A stretch of 64,000 nucleotides of DNA from Pipra filicauda (lineage: Eukaryota > Chordata > Aves > Passeriformes > Pipridae): assembly GCF_003945595.2 (NCBI RefSeq), contig NW_024104448.1:496017-560016 (forward strand). The letters are read 5' to 3'. The translations under genes and the position numbers were made by a program. How positions within the stretch are numbered: the stretch's first letter is position 1; each line of letters opens with the position of its first letter. Below, piece by piece: positions 1 through 14,000 of the stretch. Under the pieces are notes generated by a model. It was given only the letters and a program-made list of their open reading frames with translations, ran no database searches and was not told where the DNA came from.

Positions 1-3000
1 TTTAATTTAATAATTGCATTTTGTAAATAATTATCTACCTGTTACAGGAGCAACTATAGATTTCACGGAAACACCCCCCTTGAAGATATTTCAGCTGTTA
101 ATTTAGTCTCTCTGGGAGGCACACCTAGACTTGAGGACAGTTGAGGATATCAATGCTTTTTAGTTGCTCAGGTACAATAGAACTTCACCATGTCTGGAAC
201 ATGTGAGTTGGCAAAATGAAACCTTGCAGTAGTCTGTGCTCCTGCAGCCCAGAGAGGGGGAACCTTGGGCAGTGTCAGTGGCTTCAGAAAGCTCTGCAGA
301 GCAGCAGTTGCTGTAGTGCTTTGCTGCCAGAAGGCACTGTGGGGCTGGTGCTGTGCGTGCTGGGATTTGCCTCCTTAGCTGGTGAATCAGGCAGCCCGTT
401 CCCTGCCCTGCCCTCTGCACTCAGCAACCTCGTGCATCTGCCTGCTTCTGCCTGGGGCCACCATGAGGGATGTTTGTCTGATGTGTTGGTACAAACAGGC
501 TGTTTGGGTTTTAGCTTATCTGGAGACACATATTTTTGCCATCATATGCATACTATATATGCCTATCTGTAAACACATAAATTTAGTTCTTAGAAGAGGC
601 CTGAGAAGGAATCTCTGCAATTAATGTGAAGAACTTGTATGCTTATTTTAATGCAACTGAATCCATTGACTGGAGAATTTGTCTCGTGTTTACAAGCTGA
701 AAAAGCGAGGAACCCGTACATTTGTAAAAGAGGACCAAGCGACTTGACATATGTTGCATCAACCTGAGCAAGTAAGCAGGAATAAAAATAAATACTAAAA
801 CTTGGAGTTTCCTGTAACTCATGTGCTCTAGACTAGAAAAGCATTGCTAAAACCCAAGTTTTACTGAGAAAAAAAAAAAAGATAATTCATTTTATTAAAC
901 AAATTAATACTTAGACATCAGTAATTTTACATGTCTGTAATGTTTTTTTACCTTGATAGTGTTTCACTACATTTTAGGTTGTTTTAAGTAATATTTATAT
1001 AAATATACATTTTATGTATTTCAGAAAAAAGCTTAAAGGAAGCATACTAGAGAGTGTTTAGCATACAACAATCATTTTGGAGATGAAGACTTGGAAAACA
1101 CATGGTTTAAGATACATTGAAAGACTGCATCATCTGATCTGTCCCATATTCAAAGTCAAAACCCTTTAGATTTCTAGAGACTCACTGGAGTGTGGAGGGT
1201 TGAAAATGCTGGAAAAGACAAGATCAAGGGCAAATCCTTTGTTTGCAGTCCCTGTAATGGAAAGTAATTTTACCTTCTGGTTTGGTCCTGCCTCAATATG
1301 TGCCTGTTATAGTAAATGCATCTTTGTCATGCACGAGCACCACTTGCATTAACGATAATGGAGTTTTCATATGCATTTGAAAGATGTTCATACCCTCTGT
1401 TATTGCATGTCTAATGCTGCTGAAGCCAATGCTGCTATATTCTGTTTTTTCCTCTGTGAATCAGCACTGTTATAGTCAGCAGGTACATATATCTTTAGGA
1501 ATTCTGCTTAAGGAATCTGGCAAACCTACATTTTTGAACATGTTTTTAGTAGCTTTGATTTATTTTGATTATTATGTGCTGGGGAGTTTCACTACAATTC
1601 AGCAGATAGAATTTAGGTCCAAGATAGTAGATAAATATGCTGTCCAGGTTCTGAAATCAAACCATGTTTTCAAACTTAAGTGGGCAAGTTGTTAAAATAA
1701 TCAAACTCCAATTTACTTTTTATTTAAGAAAGAAAAAACCTGTGCACAGCATATATATGGTGTAGTGATTTTTGAAAAACATGAGAAGATGAATAGATTG
1801 CGATCTTGAGGAATGGGTTTTTAGGAAATGATAATGCTTTAGTTACCGGTGTAAAACTAACTCACTTATCTTGTGCCTGTGTTTCTTGGTCAAACCTGGG
1901 AGAACGAAATAAGTGTTTTGCATACTGCTTCAAATGGAGTAAGGATTGAATATTTGGAGCCATTATTGTAAGATCTTTGGGACCTGTAAATTACATACTA
2001 CTTTTCAAATAATTCCTACTTTTGTATATAAACCAAGTGTGGTTCTACTCACTTTGTTCAATGTTAACATTGTATTGGTAAGAAGTACAAACTGAAGAGA
2101 AAACAAAATGCCAAGGCTGGGTTTTTCTAGTTTGGGGGGTTTTGTGTTCTTAAATTCCTGGTTGTCTTCAATTTCAAGGTAAATCTTCTTTAGTTTTCTA
2201 TTTAGATAGTCATTTGGTGTATTCTACCCAAATGCTGGAGACTAATGGGGTTTGGAAAATTACATGACAGGATTGTTGAGGTGAACTCTTATAATGACAG
2301 TATTAAAGACACAGGTGGAACAGTGAGTCCTAAAGTCCATCATCAGTGCAGGTTCATCAGCTGGCCTGACTGTGCTTGACCTTTTGCATGGTGAACCGGT
2401 ACAGCAAGTGCCACAAAGCTCTCCTTTTCCAAACAAAAACACATGTACCTCTTTCATCTTGCAAGGCCTCTGTAAAGGTCAAACACAGCTGTAGTTCAGC
2501 TGAACAAAAAGGATCAGCTCCATTCTTGCATCTTGTGCAATGCCACAAATAAAGACAGGACGGGGAGAGGTTTAACTTGTGGAAGGGAGTTCTCACAGTA
2601 AATGAAAGTAAAGGTTTGCTACTCCAAAGGGTTTTCTTTAATAACCTCACAATTTTAGCCACCCTATTTATTTAATTGAGAGCATGTTGCTGTCTAGCCT
2701 GCAGATAAACTAGCTAACCCTGTCATTTTACCTTCCTGAGTGCAGTTTCACATTACAAGACTATCAGTCCACAGACAAGTTATCATACAGTAATACTAAG
2801 CTAACATGGCTGTGTGAGTAAATTTAATTAACTGCAAAGATGGAATTCTCAGCTTTTCCTTCACTTGGCCAACATCCAGAAGTATGTAGCTTCTATGCTG
2901 TAGGAAACGCTGTAGAATACAAAATATGCACATTTGCATGTAAGCATTATCTGCACAGTCTGATATCCACATCCTGATTTTGGTTCACTTTTACTGTGCA

Positions 3001-4320
3001 TTTGTGCCTTCTCATTTGTTGCATTTGTACTTCACTTAAAAACTAACACTGAGATTTTACTAAAAATCTTAATTTGAGGGTTTTTTTTTAATGGTGTAGC
3101 TGCTAAAGAAAACACCAAAAGGTGCCTTTTACAATGTATTGTCTTTCTGAATAATGTTTTCAACAGCTGCAACAACTGTGGATATTGTCAATTGGGAAAT
3201 ATGTTTGAAATATGCCCACCGTATGAATGTCCACAAATTAGGCTTTGTGAAAACCTAAAATGAGTGCTCTGCAGTCCAACTGCATCAGTAGATGGATTGT
3301 TCCCAGCCCGGTTCCCAGTACAGTGTACATTGCTTCTGTACTGGCTAGATATAGGGGCATTTTTATTTATTGTGCTCTGTTTTTATACGTAAAAGATTGC
3401 TAGGAAACTAGGACACAGTGGCAACGGTGACTAGCTGAGTGTATAAGTTACTGTTACACAAGTTCTTGGCACAAGCCGAGATGAGAAAAAATGACACCAC
3501 GGACCCAGGAAATAAATGCATTATTCATTCTTTTCTCTGCATTTCTTTTGTGTTCTACTTTACTATTTCTGTTAATTAAATGTTCTCATGAAAAGCTTCC
3601 TCTCCACCTTTTTCCCCCCAGCCCAGGGTCAATATCCCTGACCTCATTGCTCCAGTTTCTCTCACTGGTTTTAACTGAGAGAAATGTAAAGCTTGCATAT
3701 TATTTTAAAATACCTAAGATCAGCTTAGGTGTATAAAGGTCTGAATCCTGCTTGCTTTTGGTCTGCAGAGTAGAGAGTAATGTATCTGTATGTTAAATAC
3801 AGGTTTTAAATTAATGTATGGGTCCTTTTTCAATCACGAGATCAAGTAAAGAAGTTGTTTGGGCGGGTGAAACAAAACAAAAAGACCCTTTTACTAATTT
3901 ATCTGGATACCCTGGATGATTTTGTGATTTTCTTGTCATTACTCCCCTTTTTGTAGGCTAATTTTCAATAATGCTAAGAGACCACAAGAAAATTTCCCTT
4001 AAACATTTATTCTTCTTCAGAGTTGATAACATTTGGGACTGGGAGAGAAGAAATGTTTTAAGACATATTGTGATCTGATCAGAAGTAGGTGGATCTGGCA
4101 GCTGGATAGAAATCTCTTTACAAACAGCTTAGTGGTAGTTCTGTGTATTTGTTACTGAGAATAAAAGGAAAGCATTACATTTTTAGCACTTGGTTTCCAG
4201 CATTCAGGAAATACACATCATGAATGTGTATTAAGCTTCATTTTATTGCTTACTAGTTCTTTTAATGACACTGGTATAAAATCTCATGCCCCTTTAGTGA
4301 CTCTGCTTTCCCTATTACAG
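1..4320. other. intron (or upstream) sequence before the first visible exon
   Basis: AT-rich sequence without a recognisable exon, RNA gene or mobile element. The first visible exon opens in the middle of the protein with a splice acceptor, so at least one coding exon lies 5' of it. I looked for the expected preceding segment (end of the first helix and a cysteine-containing loop) and did not find it here, so this is most likely the 3' part of an intron. Short open frames at 216-572 and 1384-1695 have no recognisable protein content. Confidence 0.7.
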
Positions 4321-4377
4321 GTGCTGTTGTCCGGATTGATTGGTGTTGTTTCTTGGAAGAGACCACTTTCACTTGTG
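4321..4377 (+). CDS. ENTREP1: ENTREP1 exon A (transmembrane segment)
   Basis: A 57-bp exon of 19 whole codons (phase 0 in, phase 0 out) reading VLLSGLIGVVSWKRPLSLV. It follows a pyrimidine-rich tract ending CTATTACAG and is followed by the strong donor GTGAGT at 4378. The hydrophobic start followed by the basic WKRP turn is the end of one transmembrane helix and the cytoplasmic turn leading into the next helix, which is encoded by the following exon. ENTREP2 has a similar WKRP turn, so this exon alone would not separate the paralogues. It begins in mid-protein, so the start codon is upstream. Confidence 0.9.
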
Positions 4378-7300
4378 GTGAGTGATTTTGTCTTTATATA
4401 GAAGCCTAATAGTCATTTGGGATGATTTTCCAGTGCTGTTATGTATCCTAATATTTATAAACCCTTAGTACAAAAATTTTGTGACTTTGAAGTTGTATTA
4501 CATAAAATACCTAGGTGACAATGATATTTTTCTTCTATCTGACAAATGGACTATTGGTCTGCCCTTAGTTTTGCATTTAACTTAATTTTGCAAAAATTGC
4601 ACCGCAGAGTAATCTTTTTAACAAGTAATCTGGAGAGGAAAAAAACTTATTCCAAATTAGTAGCTGTTCATCTTCCTCTGCAGAATGATTTTCAGATACA
4701 TTATTTCTGTTGTGAGATCCATGTAGTGACTTAATAATGAAAAATTATCTGTTCTTTATATGTGCATGATAATAGAGTTTCAGATAACCTATTAACATAA
4801 AGTAGTATTAGATTCAAATCAATCTTATTTAAAAGGTGCGATGATTGTGTCAATAAGGACGTGTTAGCAGATGAATATTGCCTTTGAAAAAGTGTGCATC
4901 TGTAACAGAGTAACAGAAAACATTTGTAACAGTTAATACTAAAGGTAGCCCCCGGGAAAAAAGAATATAATGGAAAGTATAAAATGCAAAGTCCTGTATT
5001 ATTGACAATAAGCTTAATTAGAACTTGAAGTGTATCTTTCAGTATTATGAACTAAATCAGTTAGAGCTTCCATCATTAGAATAGACAATATTCATGCATC
5101 AGAAATGTTATTCAGGCCTACTGAGACTTGGCTTCTTTGATTCCTGAACACTTACTCACACGTTGTAAGTTCAGCTGGGCTCTCAGCTATCGATCCACTC
5201 AGTGAAATATGAATAGGCAGTCATGTTAGCATCATTCAAGGAAATAAAGATAAAAGGGAAGAAACAGTAAATGGCAACATTAATGCTTGCAGAACAGCTC
5301 ACCTTCCTAAAATATGCTCTAGGAAATTATTTCTTTCTAAGAGTAAGCTTAATGCTCATGTGTTAGATCCTGACTTTCTCCTGTATTTCTGTATTGGCAC
5401 TTGGTGGTGATACAATAATCGGCTGGAAGAACAGGAGACAGGGATGATGTTTTTCACCGCTCCGTGTGATTAAGCTGTGTAACAGCCGGGCTAATAGTTT
5501 TGCAGTGGCTACATAATATCTTGTTTTTCTTGTTGAATTGTAAATACCTTTTAGCAGTTGGAACCCAGGAGTGCAGTATGACGGTTCTGATTAGCAATCA
5601 GTACTGTGTAACTTTGCAACCTCATATCAACATGCTTATGAGTTGTATTTCTTGTGACCTGTTTATACAACACATGCCAAATACATATGGTCAATGATTA
5701 CCTTTTACCCTATTTTATAGTATTACAAACAACTATATAATTGATTACAGTACATGTGGGTTTTGTTGCAATGCGTTACAAAATCTGTCATTTCCAAAAG
5801 TGATTCCAGAAAGATAGATATCTTTATCATTTGAAGCTATGAATAAAGATATAAAATTAAACCATACACCATCTGTGATGTCCTGAAAACTGGTGAAACT
5901 GTTATATTTTAAGGTGCCAGTTTTCTGCATATCTCGGATTTTTGGCTAAAACAGAGTTGATAACAACCTGTGTTTTGACTATTGCTGAGCAGTACCTGTG
6001 CAGTATCCAGGCTCTCTATTGTTCTCACACTGCATCATTTGCTTTGGCTTTTTCCTTCCTCTTTCCTTTGCCTATTAAACTATCTCCACGCACAAGTTTT
6101 TTCACTTGGGCTTTTCTAATTCTCTTCCAGTCCTGCTGCAAGGGGCAGAGATGGAGCAGGTGTGTGTGTGGTGCTCAGCTGCTGGCCAGGGTCAGCCCCT
6201 CACGCTGCTGAATCAGATTGACTCATCACTATAATTGTATGGATTTTTTCCTCAGATGTCTTTTCTTTGCAAATATATCATTTTCTGCAGGCAAAAAGAG
6301 GAAGTTGAAGAAGCATTAAAAACAAACAGTAGTTCACCAACCATTCATTTCTGTCCGTATCATACCAGAAATGTGTTATGTAGTATTGGTGTAGAAATAA
6401 GTGGGTTATTGGATAGTTTAAAACCTTGGAAACAAAGTTAAAACTGAGAATAGTTGTGTATTTACAAGATATTAGTGCAAATGTTTATGTACTAAAGAGA
6501 TTTTACTGTGATATTAATGTGCAGAAATTAATTAGAAAAAAGTCTGTATTGAAAAAAGAAATTACTAATAATTTTAAATAAATATATCCGCATACATGCT
6601 TGCCCCATAAGGTAATGAATATGTAAAACTGCTCCAAATGTTTTTCCTCATTGATTATCTTCTATCTCTAGATATCTTTGCTGAGTGTGGTAGAAATAAC
6701 CAAGCTTCAGGAAACAGATGAAACATAAAATGAATAGAAATAAATTATGAGTAAGTTTCCTGTTTTCTTCTCAGTGAGGTAGGGTATTGACACGTTCCTG
6801 GCCGTGCTGCTGAACCCAAAGTCCTAGAGTACCTTAATTGATGAGTCATGGTATTTTTAAACTCTCGTAAGAGAATTTACGTCTGCCTTTCGGATGAAAT
6901 CCAATTGAAATTTTTGAATTAAAAAAATAAAGTGGTTGTCCTCCCTCCAAACCCCACTCTTCTCCCCAAGGAGAGATTTGGTTTTGGTTACTGGAATAAA
7001 AGAGTGATCTCTGTAGTGGAGAGACAATGTCAGCATAATTGGGTCAAGACTGTAGGAGGAAAATGAGTGAAAAAATGCCCCCTGTGGGAGAAGGGCAGAG
7101 TCTAAAGGCACCCATCACCTCGTGTGTCATTGTTGACTTTGATACTTGTGTGATGTGGAGATGAGATGCAGAACATCCCTCTGCTTTAACAGATCCCTTC
7201 ATCAGTCTGCAGTATCACTTCAGCGTGAGTATTCTTTGAATTCGTTGATCAAAATGTTCATTAGGAACACTTGTCTTTGGGGCTGGGGTGTCAGTTTAAA

Positions 7301-9602
7301 GGTTAACAAAACACTGTGTGAAAACACTGTGAAAACAACTGCATCTTACGTAATAGAATTTTTCTAAGTTTCTGATAAACTAGGAAATGGCTGAATGCTG
7401 AGTATTGCTTGCTTTCAGAAAGAGACTTGGAAAGCTGTAATCACTTCTACGTGGAAAGCAAATCCAGTGCTGGTTTACAAAGTAGCTCTTCTAGTATAGA
7501 GTTGTAAATTTTGCTCAGAGCTGATGTGAATCCAGGCTTTGAAATTGAGAACAGAGTGTTTTTCTTTGACCTCTTTTCTGGGAGCATGGAAGGAAAATGC
7601 TCAAATTTAGAGGAGCTGAATGATAAATCAAGGGGCAGAGAATTGTGGAGAACTAGGAAAGGAAGAGGGAATTGAAATGTGAGTCTGAGGACATGAGGGA
7701 GATAGAGATCAAAAGCTGTGCAGAAGAACAAGATCTGGATGAGTAGAGAAGAGTGAACCAAAACCATGTCAGTAAGAAGTCACACAATGGAATCTCTGAT
7801 TTTTCAGTATGATTTTTAAGAACAGTACTACAAGCACCATAAATAACTGACTTGCAGTATATTTGGATCCTAGGTTTGAATGATTTCAGTGAAGAAAATG
7901 TAAGCTGTAAATAATCTTTTCCTATAGTTGGGACATAGTTAAGTTTTCTTTGCCTCTTCCCTTGCTCTTCTCCCTTCACTGAGGATTAGTTGTATAAAGC
8001 ACTTTGGTAACCAAACTAGATCAACCGTGTCTGCACACTACTGCAGCATGACTGGAGTTGTACCAACAGTCTGTGAGGCAAGTCTAAAAATGAGATTAAT
8101 GTATCTATTGATAACTGTACTCCAGGTTACATCAGTTTGAAAGCAGATTTAAAATAGATTTCTATCGAAGCTGCTTCTCTTTTATAGTTATTTCCAGAAG
8201 ATTCTCAAACAGAGTAGTTAAACTTGAATGATCTTGGGGTTTTGGTAGTAAATTATCTTTCCTTATTTAAAAAATACCCAACCACTAAATGAGGCCAGTG
8301 AATGTGGGGCCTTTTCAATCATTGTCATTATTTCATTCCTGCTCCTTCCTTACTTGCTTCCAGGGATGTATGTTCCCTTCCTACCCAGCTTCTGGTAAGA
8401 GCCAGTGGTGTGTAGGACACCTCTTGAGAGAAGTACGAGAACTTGCCATTTACCTGACTGTATTCCACACTTTATGGGAAGTGCATGGCAGAAGCTGTGG
8501 ATCTCTTTTGTGTCTTCTAATGACAAATTTGGGATAGTAAGTGGTCAGATGCTTCAAGAAGGGCAATTTTAATTTACTGGATAGTGTTCTTGGACAGGAG
8601 ACCTTAGTGGAAAGAACAGCTGAAGAGGAATAGGAGAGAATAGGAACAGAACTGCAACTGATGACAGGTCTGCTTTAGGCATTCTTAGATGCATCCTGAT
8701 TTAGTCGTTCCCAATAAAGCTTGCAGATCTTTCTAATTTTTTTTTGTTTCCTCAGCTTCTGACAGCAGTTAAAATGTCAGTAGAAGCAGGATAACCACAG
8801 CATTCATCCTTCCCTTTTCATTAGTGTCTTTATGCTATAGCATAAATTTTCAGTTTCAAATACTTTAAGAAATAACCAACCGTATGAGAAATGAATGGGG
8901 ATTTCTTAGGAAAGAAATTCTTTGTTACACAAAATACCTTAATGAATAACATAAATAGGTAAAAATATAAATATTTTATAGACATGTTATATTTAGTGAC
9001 TAGTTTTGGCTGTACTTGTGCTGACGTTTGTGTTTTGTTTTTCTGTGAAGATTCAAAGGATCAGATTTTACTGAAATGCTTCTCAGAAAGTAGATTTCAA
9101 AGATACTTGTAAAAGATGGATATGATTTTAGATGTGCATATGCAGAAACGTGCCCTAGTCATGTTTGCACAGTTATTCAGAAAATAGAAGTTATCTGATC
9201 AGCCACACTTGCCCAGTCTAATTTGAACTTTGATGTTTGTGATCAGTCTGTGGAAATTAATAGCATGGAGTGTTTTATTTACTATGCATTAACACAGTGT
9301 ATTTCTCCAAAACTGATAGTGCAATTAAAAGCTTAAGTTTATTCTTAGGTTAAAGTGCTACAACCTCTGGATACTCTTTCAGGCTTTTTCTGATGACTTT
9401 CTGAGGCCTTTCCTGGTGCTATGCATGGGTCGTAAGTGAAATTTCTCCTAGACAGGGAGTCACTTTGGGTGACTAAAAAGAAGTCTGTTAAATATGATGA
9501 ACTTTCCTGTCTGAATCCTCTTGATAGAAGTTTGTGCTTTAAATCTGAGAGGTTTGACAGTTTTGTTTTGTTTTCTTTTCTTTCTAGATTGGGCCTTTTC
9601 TG

Positions 9603-9660
9603 AATTTTTGTTAGTTTGGAGCACTAACAAAAATTTTGTTAAAAATTTTGTTAGTTTGGA
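9603..9660. repeat. 13-bp perfect inverted repeat plus partial direct repeat
   Basis: AATTTTTGTTAGT at 9603-9615 is followed after 7 nt by its exact reverse complement at 9623-9635. A further near copy of the left arm with its flank (ending TTAGTTTGGA) ends at 9660. The DNA or an intronic transcript could fold into an AT-rich hairpin. No terminal motif links it to a known transposon. Confidence 0.7.
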
Positions 9661-9750
9661 TTTATTGACTAATCTCTTGTTATTTAAGCTGTTGGTCTTG
9701 AATTTCTTGTCTTCCTCTGTATTACCAAGTGTACGTGTTGAGCTTTAGTG

Positions 9751-9900
9751 CAGCTTACCACCTAAGGAGTCTTTCTGCTGTGCCTTTTACAACCAGACTT
9801 GTCTATCTTGCGTTGGCCTCTTTAGCCACCAGCGCGCTTGGAGCAAATGTGGGCAGAGTCCTTCCCAAATGTTCGTTCGCGAAGCCTGGCCACAATGATG
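9751..9900 (+). mobile_element. RTE-type LINE (AviRTE-like) 3'-end fragment
   Basis: About 150 bp matching the 3' end of the two minus-strand RTE pieces at 24285-24576 and 26783-27854, here in + orientation. Shared landmarks are the TACCACCTAAGGAGTC block, the segment GCCACCAGCGCGCTTGG, and the terminal TTCGTTCGCGAAGCCTGGCCA followed by ATGATG. The match covers the end of the reading frame and the 3' UTR, so this is a strongly 5'-truncated copy. I could not identify target duplications. Confidence 0.8.
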
Positions 9901-10904
9901 GTTGCAAAACAGAAGAACTTTTATGTGTCTGTACGTGTGTGTGGGAAGTGGGTAAGTCAGAGATTGGCTGCAATATTCACCTGTGTCCCTGCTCTGAGGG
10001 ATGCTTTCCCAGTGTGTGAACTGCTGGTTTAGGCCATGAAATCATGTCTCCTGGTGGATTGAGTAGGGAATCTGAAAACTGTGGTCTTGAAAGGTTGCAA
10101 TTAGAGTGTGTGTAAACTCTGATTACATTCATGTTCCATAGTTTTTATTTGCAGGTGGATGAACGTAAGCATAAACATTTAGCTTTTTAAAAGTGCGCTG
10201 TCTTACCTATTGCTGGTTTGGGGTTTTTAATTAGACTGCTAGTTCCCTTCTTTCTTCTTTAGTATAATGAAGCAACTGGCAAAAAAACCTACCCCTAGTG
10301 CCGTTTTATTAGAATATACCTGACAGAAGAGGAAGAGGGGAAAAATGGAGAATGATCCAGTAAAGTTGTGAACTGGGAGAGAAAGAAATAACACTTGAGA
10401 TAAAAACAGAGGAAATGAACCAGAGAAATCTTTGTAATGGTGGAGAACGCATGTCACAGAGTGAAACATGTCTTTAGAATGAATATTCTGGGACCCCTTT
10501 TACAGCTTTTTCCTGCCTAGGTCTCTCTGCATCTCTCTGATACCCTTTTGACAAACGCTGCCTGTTCCTGGGCCCAGCTGCCACCAGCTGTCACTCGTGA
10601 GAATCTGGACTCCTCTGTTGAGCGTCCATCTGCTCATTAGTTATCCCCAGTCACAAAGCCTAAAAAGAATCACAAGCAGCTTTTCCTGAAGAGCAGACAG
10701 AGCCTGCTGAGGCACAACCTTTGCCCCTTCCTAAACAGGCCCATTACCTTACAGTCTTCATTACCTTAAAAGGCGCGTTCTCCCCACGTGCTCCCGCGGC
10801 ATGGTGTTGCCATGGCAGCCGTTCCTCTGGCACAGCAGGGCCGGAGGAGACTGTCCCAGTTCCAGTGGCAGGGCTCTGCTCCTAAGGGAGGGTGTCGGTG
10901 AGTG

Positions 10905-11090
10905 CTGCACTTGCCTCTCTTCAGTCCATCTAATGCTCTTGTTCTCACATGCTTTCTAAATATATCTGCTAATGGTTTTTTCATCTCATTTGCTCCTTCT
11001 TTTAGAAATGCAAGCTGCATCCCATCTGGTCCTGGAGCTTTTGGCAGCCTTTGCACAGTGTAATTTCTTCAACTCTTTCTTGGTGTGAGT
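10905..11090 (-). pseudogene. decayed LINE reverse-transcriptase fragment
   Basis: On the minus strand a reading frame from 11056 downwards contains KAPGPDGMQLAFLKE followed by KKPLADIFRK and, about 12 residues later, LKRGK. This order (PGPDG, helix with PL..IF, then a W/L-K-R block) is that of the N-terminal part of non-LTR retrotransposon reverse transcriptases (CR1/L2 or RTE type). The frame is broken on the 5' side and the typical IFKKG continuation is not readable, so this is an old, dead copy. The exact family is unclear, and a chance resemblance is possible but unlikely given the spacing of the motifs. Confidence 0.5.
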
Positions 11091-14000
11091 CTAGTTTCCT
11101 TCAGCATTTCTTCTTCCTTCAGGGTAAATTAATCTGGTATCTAGTATCACTGGAGCCTGGATAGTTTGGCAACACAGAAACTATTTATCAAACTTTGTAT
11201 TTTGGTTTCAAGGGGTCAGGAAACAGTAGCTGCAAAAATTTATTTTAGACAAGATAAACTGCATTTGAAATGTTTTTATTTGAAAGTAGAATAAATACTT
11301 GCATGAACTAATTAAAGCATTTTGGGGGGTGATGGAGTTGGGGATGAATACTTCATTCTTTGTGTAATCAGAACGCATGTGACTTCAGTATTGTTTTTGT
11401 GACAGATGGAAAGAAATGCGCTGTTACCCAAAGAGAATCTAATTATCCTGTGCTTGTTGAAGAAAAATACTTTCAGTGGGGTTTGTTTGTCAGGTGAATT
11501 GCAGTTTAGATCCTGAGCTAGATATCTGCAATTGAGTGTTTGGGTTTCCTTGCTACAGACGCTGTAAAATCAACAACATTATGTATTCAGTTCTACTTCA
11601 GATATATGAGTAGAGGTCTTAGAAATCTTAAAGTTCACGTATTGATGATCTCCATCAAATTATTCTTGTGAGTCTTCCTTAGAGATGTGTGTGCACTTTT
11701 TCTTTAAACAGTCAAAATTACAATGAGGTCACATTAGAATCAAACTGGGAAAAAACCCTGTCTACATTGCAGCCTTGCCTCAGAAACTGTCTGACTGAGA
11801 ATGCTCATGTCCTCTTCTGGAGCTGAGCAGTCGTGGCTTGCTGACCTCGCTTACCTGACAGGAGCCTTCTTCCTTAATGAGGAAAGGAGAAGTGTTCTGG
11901 TGTGCTGGGTTTCAGAGAGACAACACAGTTGTTCATTAATGAGAATAATTGCACATGAGTAGTTAATTGCTATTAATATTTTGGGACAGACAGATGCAAA
12001 GCATTGGTGTATGTGACCTTTCCTACCTGCTTCTCTCTAAGGATGTTTCTGCCAGGAAGGGCTGCTTGGGAGCTGTGTGATACCTGTCCTTGTCAGCTGG
12101 ACAACATGAGCTTTTATTTCCTCAGGGAATTTTGTTACAGATGCTGTGGAAGGTTAATTTATATGGAGTAGCATTTCACCAACACTTGCATGGAGGTGAA
12201 TCCCTCCAGCAATGTGACACTTGCGAAAAGTAATGTATTGCTTAGATGGATGAACCTATTATGCAGTTGCTATGGAAGTATAAATTAAGTCTTATGGAGA
12301 TTTGTTTTAAAGTTACTAGACTACTCACACTTTTAAAAAAATATAATAATTTCTATTTACTGGTTTAGCTGGCTGTTTTGTTTAAATAAGGATTGTTTCG
12401 TTATATACAAAGCTAATTTAGAAAAATGGTGTCTTTCCTAATGTCCTAAATTTCTAATTTAATTAATTTCTAATTTTTTTCTAAATGTCATCTTCCTTTT
12501 CCTCTTCTGCTGTTGTCATGGAACATTTTTGAGAAATAATGTTTTATTAGGCAACTTTAAAAAAGTTTCAGTTTTTACTTCCATGGAGAGAATGTTTGAA
12601 AGAAAATTAAAGTTGTATGGCTGAGGTAGTTACAAGTTTAAAATCTGACTTATGTGGTAAAAATTCTATTCAGTAAGCATTTCTATTTGAAGTGTTTATG
12701 ATCACACTGGATATCAACTCCAGTTTTTTCATCTGACTGTAGAGCTGGAGCAGTCATTTTTGAAGCATTTCAAATGGACGGAGTTTTGAGTAGCGTTAAA
12801 ATAAGTTAGTACTGTTTGATTTCTTTCTCTTTCAAAATAAGACTTTTAAATTACATTTCTTGTGCATGGATTTTTTTATTTAGGGAAGCACTGGTGCATA
12901 AATGGAAATGTAGTGATAAAAATTAGACAGCATGAACTACTATATAAAAAAAGCAATCTTTTTGTCAAAATTACTTCTTTTGACTGCCTGCACATATAGT
13001 AGAGATTTTCTGATTAGTTTTGTTGCAGTATTAATTACAGGTCATTGGAGGATTCTTTTGAGTGCTTACTTTCATGTAGCAAACTTTGAATGAGGTTCTG
13101 TAGTGCACTGTCTGGTTATTCCCTGTTGCCCTTTTAATAGAATATTTGACAAAACTTCAGCTTGTTCTCTGCTATGAAAATAATTACCAGCAAACTTTGT
13201 TTTCTTAAAATTACTGTTGGAAGTGTGTTACATTACTTGAATACGTCAAGAGATAGCTTGAATCTTATCTGAAAAAAAAGTATAGCTCCTCTTTTGCACA
13301 GTAGTAGTCGGTAGGCCACTGAGGTTAAGTTCAGTATAAAATGCACTTCTTAAGTGAGTGAAGCTGAAAAGTTGTGTCATGTTGTCTATTTTAAATTTTA
13401 AATAAATTTAATAGCATAATACAAGGTATTGAAATACAATATATATACAATATGTATTGTGTAATTAGATAATTTATATTCTATACCATAATTTTTTGTT
13501 GTATATTTCTGTATGTGTATGAATTTGTGTATTTATTGGAAGTCCTGAAAGTTTGGTTACTTTGTAGTGAGGGATAATATACATTGGAATCTTGAGGGAG
13601 CATTTAAGGGAGCCAATTCCTGCATGTAAACATCGCAGGGGTAAGGGGGTGTTTAGGTCATTTGTGAAGTAGATTGTCACAGTCAAACCCCAGTGGGCCT
13701 AAGGATTCCAGCAGGCACACAAAATCTACTCATTTCAGGAACCTTTGGTGCAAAGGTCTTGAAAGCAAATGGCAAGATTTTCAGTATGAATTGGCATGAA
13801 GCAGTGGTAATGCCTTTGCCAGATCTGTGTTTGTCCTCATTCTCACATGGCAAATTGATGTTGAAGCAAAGCAGAGAATATAAGGCTCCTTTTGGAAAGG
13901 ATCCTGCTGCCATGTGGCTGTAAAGTCCTTTTACTTTCTGCTTTCTCAGAATTTCCTCAGCTGTTGCTGTGGTCAGCAGCATAGCAAAGAATGAAAAATA

